From Nocardioides sp. (GTDB taxonomy: Bacteria > Actinomycetota > Actinomycetes > Propionibacteriales > Nocardioidaceae), in the NCBI GenBank assembly GCA_031177735.1, contig JAPSKJ010000002.1:1-40188 (forward strand): a DNA stretch of 40,188 nucleotides, in the 5' to 3' direction. Below, piece after piece: positions 36,555 through 40,188 of the stretch (the first letter of the stretch is position 1; each line of letters starts with the position of its first letter). Under the pieces are notes generated by a model that saw only the letters and a program-made list of their open reading frames with translations, searched no databases and was not told the DNA's origin. Made by a program: the position numbers and the translations under genes.

Positions 36555-37007
36555 ATGGCGTCGTTCTCACCGTGGCGCCTTCTACGGAACCTCTCCCACA
36601 TCGACCTGCACTTCACCGACGACGACGACATCCTCGATGGCGCGCACGCCTGGTACTATCACCGGCTGCGCGCCATCGTCATGGACAAGCGCCTCAGTCA
36701 AGTCGAGCGGCGCAGCGTCCTGGCGCACGAGTTGGGGCACGTCATCCGCGGAGACGTGCCGTGCGGGGATGATGTGCTGGACTGTCGGCAGGAGTCGGTG
36801 GTCGACCAGTGGGCCGCCCGGAAGCTCATCACGCTTGACGCGCTCGTGGATGCGCTGCGGTGGTCCGACGACCCTCACGAGGTGGCCGACTGCCTGTGGG
36901 TGACAGTTGACCTCCTCGAGGTCCGACTGCGGCATCTGCACCCTTCGGAGCGGGCGTGGATCAGGAGACAACTAGACCGGTCGACCGATCCGGGACCTTG
37001 GCCCTAA
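36555..37007 (+). CDS. ImmA/IrrE-family metalloprotease
   Basis: 150 aa. VLAHELGHVIRGDVPCGDD holds the zinc motif HELGH (58-62). It is followed by CRQESVVDQWAARKLITLDA, the usual helical region, and DALRWSDDPHEVADCLWVTV. ImmA cleaves repressors such as ImmR to induce mobile elements. It starts 15 bases after the repressor stop with GGGAGG five bases upstream, forming a two-gene immunity operon. The trigger that activates it is not encoded here and may come from the host. Confidence 0.92.
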   Translation: MASFSPWRLLRNLSHIDLHFTDDDDILDGAHAWYYHRLRAIVMDKRLSQVERRSVLAHELGHVIRGDVPCGDDVLDCRQESVVDQWAARKLITLDALVDALRWSDDPHEVADCLWVTVDLLEVRLRHLHPSERAWIRRQLDRSTDPGPWP

Positions 37008-37125
37008 CTATCCACCTGGGTTATCAGTTAAGTAAATGCCTAGCGTCTCGTCGGCGCAAGGTTCCCCACCTAGCCATAGGCCTGGCCCGGACGAGGCGGA
37101 GCCACCCCTGCCCCCGGGAGACAAC

Positions 37126-37377
37126 ATGGAAGACAAGCCCGTATCAGTGACCATAGTCGGCGCGGCGTTCCTCTGGATCGCCGGACTCGTCCTAGCGGCC
37201 GTCTACAGCATCCACGGCTACCGCGGCACCGACGTTTGGGCCTTCATTGCCGTCGCGGCTGGCGCGACGCTCACGATCCGGCACTTCCTGATTCGGCTCG
37301 CGTGCGTGCTGCTCGAGCGGGAGCGCAACGCGTTCCTGCTCGGCCAGGACGTACAGCGCCTGCGATCAACACGCTAG
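37126..37377 (+). CDS. Two-TM membrane protein in the immunity cluster
   Basis: 83 aa from ATG 37126 (GGGAG five bases upstream). TM segments at about 9-29 (TIVGAAFLWIAGLVLAAVYS) and 36-60 (VWAFIAVAAGATLTIRHFLI). The C-terminus is charged (LLERERNAFLLGQDVQRLRS). It overlaps the integrase stop by four bases in convergent orientation and follows ImmA by 118 bases (a gap with an AT-rich patch and no clear promoter). A prophage-expressed exclusion protein is possible; no family was recognised. Confidence 0.72.
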   Translation: MEDKPVSVTIVGAAFLWIAGLVLAAVYSIHGYRGTDVWAFIAVAAGATLTIRHFLIRLACVLLERERNAFLLGQDVQRLRSTR

Positions 37378-38570
37378 GCCCAGCGGCCACCGCGGTCGAG
37401 CTTCTGAACGGCGTCCACAAGCATCTTGTCGGCGGCGTGCTGGTAGCGCATCGTCACGCTGATCTGGGAGTGGCCGAGGATCGCCATGGCGACCCTGATG
37501 TCGACCCCCTCGGCGACCATGAGCGTCCCAGCCGAGTGCCGAGCGTCGTGGAGCCGGTAGTGCCTCACCCCTGCCTGTTGCAGCAGCTTGCGCCAGCGCC
37601 CGGCGTCGACAGAGGGGTCGATCGGACGGCCGTCCTCGAGCGTGAAGACGAGTCCGGAGTCGGTCCAGAACGAGCCTGCGGCCAGACGTCTCTCGTTCTG
37701 CGCCTTCCGGTGCGCCTTGAGGTTGTCGAGCAGCGATGGCGGTAGCGGGATGTCGCGGCGGCTCTTGCTGCTCTTGGGTGTGCCGAACACAATGCCCCGG
37801 CCGGTGACGCGCATGAGGGTCTGCCGGATGCGGATGATGCCCGCGTCAAGGTCGACGTCCTCCCAGCGCAAGCCCAGTGCCTCGCCTTGCCGCAGGCCGA
37901 GGGCGAGGGCCACGTTCCACCTGGCGGCGTTCCACTGCCCGCGGCAGGCGTCGAGGATCCGGTCGACCTCGACCTCGCTCATCACGTCGAGTTCGCGCTC
38001 CACCCGAGCCGGCGCCTTCATGGCGTCGCGGCCGGCGGGATTGGCGCGCAGCTTCTTGCGGCGCACGGCCTCGGACAGTGCCGCAGACAGGATGCGGTGA
38101 GTCTGGTGGATGGTGTTGGCTGACAAGGGAGTGGGCTCAGCCTTGGTCGGGTTGCCTTCGTCGCGGAGCCGGTCCCAGGCGTCTTCGATGTGCTCGGGCG
38201 TGAGCCTGTCGAGCCGATGGTGGCCGAGCAGCGGGATGATGTAGTGGTTGACCTTCGCGCTGTATCCAGCGAGCGTGTAGGGCTTGGCGTGCCGAGGGAG
38301 CACGCGCTTGTACCAGTAGTTCATCCACTGCTCGACGGTCATCGCCTTGCCGTCAGCGGGGAGCTCGTCCGCCGCGACCTGCTGAGCGAGGTCCCGCAGC
38401 TTCGTTGCCGCGGCGCTGCGCGTGGCTGCTGACACCTTGCGTCGCACTGGTCGGCCATCGCGGCGGTCCACGATGAGAGCGCCGATCCACTTGCCGCGGG
38501 AGGCGTCGAAGTAGACCGAGCCGTCGCCGTCGGAGCGGCGCTTGCGTGAATCCTTGGGCCTCTCAGCCAT
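37374..38570 (-). CDS. int: Tyrosine-type integrase
   Basis: 398 aa. N-terminal arm-binding domain (about 15-65, SVYFDASRGKWIGALIVDRR), core-binding SAM-like domain (about 75-170) with WMNYWYKRVLPRHAKPYTLA and catalytic domain (about 195-390). Active-site residues are all present: Arg227 (ALGLRQGEALGLRW), Lys269 (TPKSSKSRRDIPL), His341 and Arg344 (LHDARHS), His367 (ILGHSQ), Tyr376 (MRYQH). It inserts the phage at a tRNA gene through attP about 190 bases upstream of its start. GGAGCAGCGG precedes the ATG. A GGTAGACT box, close to the operator motif, lies at 38630-38623 (minus), hinting at repressor control. Confidence 0.96.
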   Translation of the reverse strand: MAERPKDSRKRRSDGDGSVYFDASRGKWIGALIVDRRDGRPVRRKVSAATRSAAATKLRDLAQQVAADELPADGKAMTVEQWMNYWYKRVLPRHAKPYTLAGYSAKVNHYIIPLLGHHRLDRLTPEHIEDAWDRLRDEGNPTKAEPTPLSANTIHQTHRILSAALSEAVRRKKLRANPAGRDAMKAPARVERELDVMSEVEVDRILDACRGQWNAARWNVALALGLRQGEALGLRWEDVDLDAGIIRIRQTLMRVTGRGIVFGTPKSSKSRRDIPLPPSLLDNLKAHRKAQNERRLAAGSFWTDSGLVFTLEDGRPIDPSVDAGRWRKLLQQAGVRHYRLHDARHSAGTLMVAEGVDIRVAMAILGHSQISVTMRYQHAADKMLVDAVQKLDRGGRWA

Positions 38571-38647
38571 CCGCTGCTCCCGACCTCACGGGGCGCTCGG
38601 AGGACGGCCCCTCTAGTGCCTCAGTCTACCGAGGATCGGCCGCGGGC

Positions 38648-38667
38648 TGGGAGCATCGCTGGGAGCA
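38648..38667 (+). repeat. Integrase arm-type sites, left pair
   Basis: TGGGAGCA at 38648-38655 and again at 38660-38667, 12 bases apart, in direct orientation. The matching pair lies on the other side of the attP core at 38858-38876. Paired direct repeats flanking the core are what lambda-type integrases use for arm binding. Confidence 0.75.
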
Positions 38668-38761
38668 ACGGGTGGCCTTCTCGGTGCCTCGCCATGCACT
38701 GTTTGGCAGCGTGACTGAGCGTGAATGCATCCTGGCGTCGCCCTATCGCCCCCCCTTTCGC

Positions 38762-38809
38762 AGGACTCATAATCCTTGGGTCGTGGGTTCGAGCCCCACC
38801 CGCCCTACC
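38762..38809 (+). other. attP: attP core: 3' half of a CAU-anticodon tRNA
   Basis: From AGGACTCATAATCC, the anticodon stem-loop with CAT, through GTGGG-TTCGAGC-CCCAC, the T arm, to CCGCCCTACC, the acceptor end, this is the 3' half of a tRNA with anticodon CAU (elongator Met or Ile2). No matching 5' half (AGGGCGG) is upstream, so it is not a complete gene. On integration it rebuilds the host tRNA 3' end. The strand-exchange point is probably in the anticodon loop. The whole gap 38571-38917 is occupied by attP and its arms. Confidence 0.92.
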
Positions 38810-38857
38810 GGGTTTACCTGCGAAGATAGCCGCGCGTCGATGAATCAAGCGGCCCGA

Positions 38858-38876
38858 TGGGAGCAGCGTGGGAGCA
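38858..38876 (+). repeat. Integrase arm-type sites, right pair
   Basis: TGGGAGCA at 38858-38865 and 38869-38876, 11 bases apart, same orientation as the left pair. The core lies roughly midway between the two pairs, about 95 bases from the left and about 50 bases from the right. Confidence 0.75.
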
Positions 38877-38917
38877 ACGCTCATCGGCCTGTCGGACCGG
38901 CGTGCCACCCTTCCCGC

Positions 38918-39151
38918 ATGACTCTGAGCGAGCGGGAGCAGGCGATATTGGAGCTCGAGCGCGGTTGGTTCAAGTACGCCGGCGCCAAGGAGACTGCGAT
39001 CCACGAGCGGTTCGGGTGGACGGCGACCCGCTACTACCAGGCGTTGAATGCGGTGATCGACCGACCGGAGGCGCTGGCTCATGATCCCCTGACGGTCAAA
39101 CGTCTCCGCCGAGTTCGTGATCTGCGCCGCACCCGTCGTCGGGCAGTGTGA
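38918..39151 (+). CDS. DUF3263 family protein
   Basis: 77 aa: LSEREQAILELERGWFKYAG, AKETAIHERFGWTATRYYQA, then LNAVIDRPEALAHDPLTVKR and a basic Arg-rich tail. This is a clear DUF3263 protein, a small actinobacterial family with an HTH-like look (E..I.E.FG.S..RYYQ.LN..ID.P.AL..DP). Probably a DNA-binding regulator. In host genomes DUF3263 is chromosomal, so the gene may have been acquired from a host. A much longer upstream frame would read through attP and is rejected. The next gene overlaps its stop (TGATG). Confidence 0.92.
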   Translation: MTLSEREQAILELERGWFKYAGAKETAIHERFGWTATRYYQALNAVIDRPEALAHDPLTVKRLRRVRDLRRTRRRAV

Positions 39152-39360
39152 TGGCGGACCCACGGCCAGGGCACGTCTGGGTCCATGGCGGCGACCAACC
39201 CTTCGCCGGCCTGGTGCTCCATTGGCGACGGGCGGGGCAGTCATGGGAGGCGTTGACGACTTACGCGGATGCAGAGGGCATCGTGATCACGCAGTGGCTC
39301 CCTCAGGCGCAGCTCGAGCCGGTGCCGGGGTCGCCGTACACGGGCTCGCAGTATGGGTGA
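39151..39360 (+). CDS. Small protein coupled to the DUF3263 gene
   Basis: 69 aa from ATG 39151 (a GTG three bases upstream is possible). MADPRPGHVWVHGGDQPFAG, LVLHWRRAGQSWEALTTYAD and AEGIVITQWLPQAQLEPVPG. Beta-rich, Trp-rich and compact. It shares a one-base overlap with the DUF3263 stop. Unrecognised; could be a partner protein. Confidence 0.75.
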   Translation: MADPRPGHVWVHGGDQPFAGLVLHWRRAGQSWEALTTYADAEGIVITQWLPQAQLEPVPGSPYTGSQYG

Positions 39361-39388
39361 GTCGATAGGTTTGCCTGCTGGTTTGTCT

Positions 39389-39434
39389 AGTGTGCCCTTG
39401 ACTTGACCGTCAAGTGTGCCCTAGACTACTCTTC
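39389..39434 (+). promoter_or_regulatory. hicAB promoter with overlapping operator; leaderless start
   Basis: TTGACT (39398-39403) and TAGACT (39422-39427) are spaced by 18 bases, a good sigma-70-like promoter. The predicted start of transcription is at about 39434-39435, at the hicA ATG, so the message is likely leaderless. A perfect palindrome ACTTGAC-C-GTCAAGT (39401-39415) lies between the elements. A 15-base near-direct repeat (AGTGTGCCCTTGACT, 39389-39403; AGTGTGCCCTAGACT, 39413-39427) overlaps the -35 and -10. HicB, with a C-terminal HTH, probably binds here. Confidence 0.85.
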
Positions 39435-39647
39435 ATGAGGACGCGGGAAGTCATCAAGAAGATCAAGGCCGAGGCGAAGGCCAAGGGTGTCACTTGGGAG
39501 TTCGTCCGGGCGGGCGCCAACCACGACGTCTACAGCCTCGGCGGCACGATCATCCCGATCCCGCGCCACACTGAAATGGGCAACAACATGGCTCGCGTGA
39601 TCTGGAAAGAGTGCGAGGGCCAACTCGGAGAGGGGTGGTGGCGGTGA
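39435..39647 (+). CDS. hicA: HicA toxin (mRNA interferase)
   Basis: 70 aa. TREVIKKIKAEAKAKGVTWE, then FVRAGANHDVYSLGGTIIPI and PRHTEMGNNMARVIWKECEG. It has the dsRBD-like HicA fold with the catalytic His30 in GANHDVY and the typical IPRH...A..I pattern. It cleaves mRNA to stop growth and is neutralised by HicB. The GTGA overlap with hicB keeps toxin and antitoxin in step. In a prophage it may stabilise the element or act in abortive infection. Confidence 0.92.
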   Translation: MRTREVIKKIKAEAKAKGVTWEFVRAGANHDVYSLGGTIIPIPRHTEMGNNMARVIWKECEGQLGEGWWR

Positions 39648-40018
39648 GGCGGTACGCCGTGGAGGTCGAGCGCGACGGCCGATTCTGGCTGGTCCGCGTG
39701 CCCGAAATCGACCGCGCCACGCAGGCCCGACACCTGCGGGAGGTGGAAACCATGACTCGCGACCTCATCTCGATCATGGAAGACGTCGCCCCGGATTCGT
39801 TCGAGCTCGACGTGCGACTCCGGCTCCCGGAAGCCGTACAGCGCCACCTTGAGGAGTCGAAGCGACTTCGGGATGCAGCGGCGGAAGCGAACCGGAGATC
39901 GGCAGAGGAGGCTCGAGCGGCTGCCCACGACCTCGTTGCCTTGGGCCTCCCGATGCGCGACGTAGGTGCCGCGCTTGGCGTCTCACACCAGCGCGCACAC
40001 CAGCTCGTGAACTCCTGA
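39644..40018 (+). CDS. hicB: HicB antitoxin with C-terminal HTH
   Basis: 124 aa, GTG start. RYAVEVERDGRFWLVRVPEI is the partial RNase-H-like HicB domain (about 1-45), then a helical linker (AEANRRSAEEARAAAHDLVA) and an HTH (about 96-122, LGLPMRDVGAALGVSHQRAH). It binds HicA directly and the operator between -35 and -10. The domain order, HicB fold then HTH, allows autoregulation. The first domain is a little unusual in having EIDRATQARHLREVETMTRD instead of the common A...G-D-T pattern. Confidence 0.9.
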   Translation: MRRYAVEVERDGRFWLVRVPEIDRATQARHLREVETMTRDLISIMEDVAPDSFELDVRLRLPEAVQRHLEESKRLRDAAAEANRRSAEEARAAAHDLVALGLPMRDVGAALGVSHQRAHQLVNS

Positions 40019-40061
40019 CAGGAACCCGGAATCGGCCGGCTCGCTCTGAACTCAAACGAAA

Positions 40062-40188
40062 GCGGCCCCAACCGTCACCGTGCAGGGTGACAATCGGGGC
40101 CTTGATCCACTCGACAAGGGAGTGAACCCATGCGTAAGCCTATCCGCCTCCTCGCCGCCATCGTGGCGGCCGTTCTCGCCGTGAGCAT
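40062..40188. repeat. Terminal direct repeat, right copy
   Basis: Exact copy of bases 1-127. When the two copies are merged, the genome closes with hicB upstream of the secreted-protein gene, with no gene interrupted. Confidence 0.93.
40130..40188 (+). CDS. 5' end of the secreted-protein gene (duplicate of 69-127, split by the contig end)
   Basis: The first 59 bases of the same gene as 69-536, with the same ribosome binding site and signal-peptide start. It is not a second gene but the wrap-around of the circular molecule. Confidence 0.92.
   Translation, partial: MRKPIRLLAAIVAAVLAVS

Noticed and set aside
38762..38812. A tRNA gene (CAU anticodon)
   Set aside because: Only the anticodon-loop-to-acceptor half is present. 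No complementary acceptor strand, D arm or 5' half lies upstream, so it is the attP core.
38546..39151. A 201-aa plus-strand open frame running through attP
   Set aside because: It starts inside the integrase gene and crosses attP noncoding sequence; only the DUF3263 part from 38918 looks like protein.

Overview
The window is one complete, circularly assembled genome of a temperate, tailed (siphovirus-type) phage of a high-GC actinobacterium. The first 127 bases are repeated exactly as the last 127 bases (1-127 = 40062-40188). This is the signature of a circular contig cut open by a k-mer assembler, so the unit length is about 40,061 bp. The actinobacterial assignment rests on strong GC bias, many GTG starts, a WhiB-family regulator, DUF2510, DUF3263 and DUF6221 proteins, and an attP core copied from a CAU-anticodon tRNA. 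The genus cannot be named from the sequence alone.

Layout. (1) 69-1173, plus strand: a secreted coiled-coil protein, a 53-aa protein and a DUF6221 protein, ending at a strong terminator shared with the opposite strand (1183-1219). (2) 1258-4071, minus: lysis and cell-surface cassette with a two-TM holin-like protein, an EEP-fold nuclease/phosphatase, an amidase endolysin, a membrane-anchored collagen-like protein and an XhlA-like membrane protein. (3) 4072-14395, minus: tail fibres, an alpha/beta hydrolase, baseplate/minor tail proteins and the tape measure. (4) 14450-14773, plus: a lone DUF2510 membrane protein embedded antisense in the late operon. (5) 14758-24599, minus: tail chaperones with a -1 frameshift, major tail protein, connectors, capsid, scaffold, MuF-like protein, portal, terminases and HNH nuclease. 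(6) 24596-35948, minus: a dense early operon in which most start codons overlap the preceding stop. It encodes replication proteins (DnaD/O-like initiator with an internal repeat array, helicase-loader-like protein), recombination proteins (YqaJ exonuclease with a conserved neighbour, Hjc-like resolvase), WhiB, a Dam-type methylase, many very small Cys-rich proteins, an excisionase-like HTH protein and a Cro-like HTH protein. (7) 35949-36194: control region with repeated AGTAGACG operators and divergent promoter elements. (8) 36195-37377, plus: HTH repressor, ImmA-type protease and a two-TM protein. (9) 37374-38917: tyrosine integrase (minus) and attP with paired arm sites. (10) 38918-40018, plus: DUF3263 protein, a small protein and HicA/HicB.

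Working model. In the lysogen, the repressor/ImmA module, HicAB, the DUF2510 protein, the two-TM protein and the plus-strand genes 38918-1173 (continuous across the contig ends) are the likely expressed set. On induction the minus-strand early operon drives excision, replication and recombination. A terminator at 25070-25104 separates it from the late packaging, head, tail and lysis genes. Most coding calls are well supported by overlaps, ribosome binding sites and gene order; functions of the small early proteins are mostly unknown.
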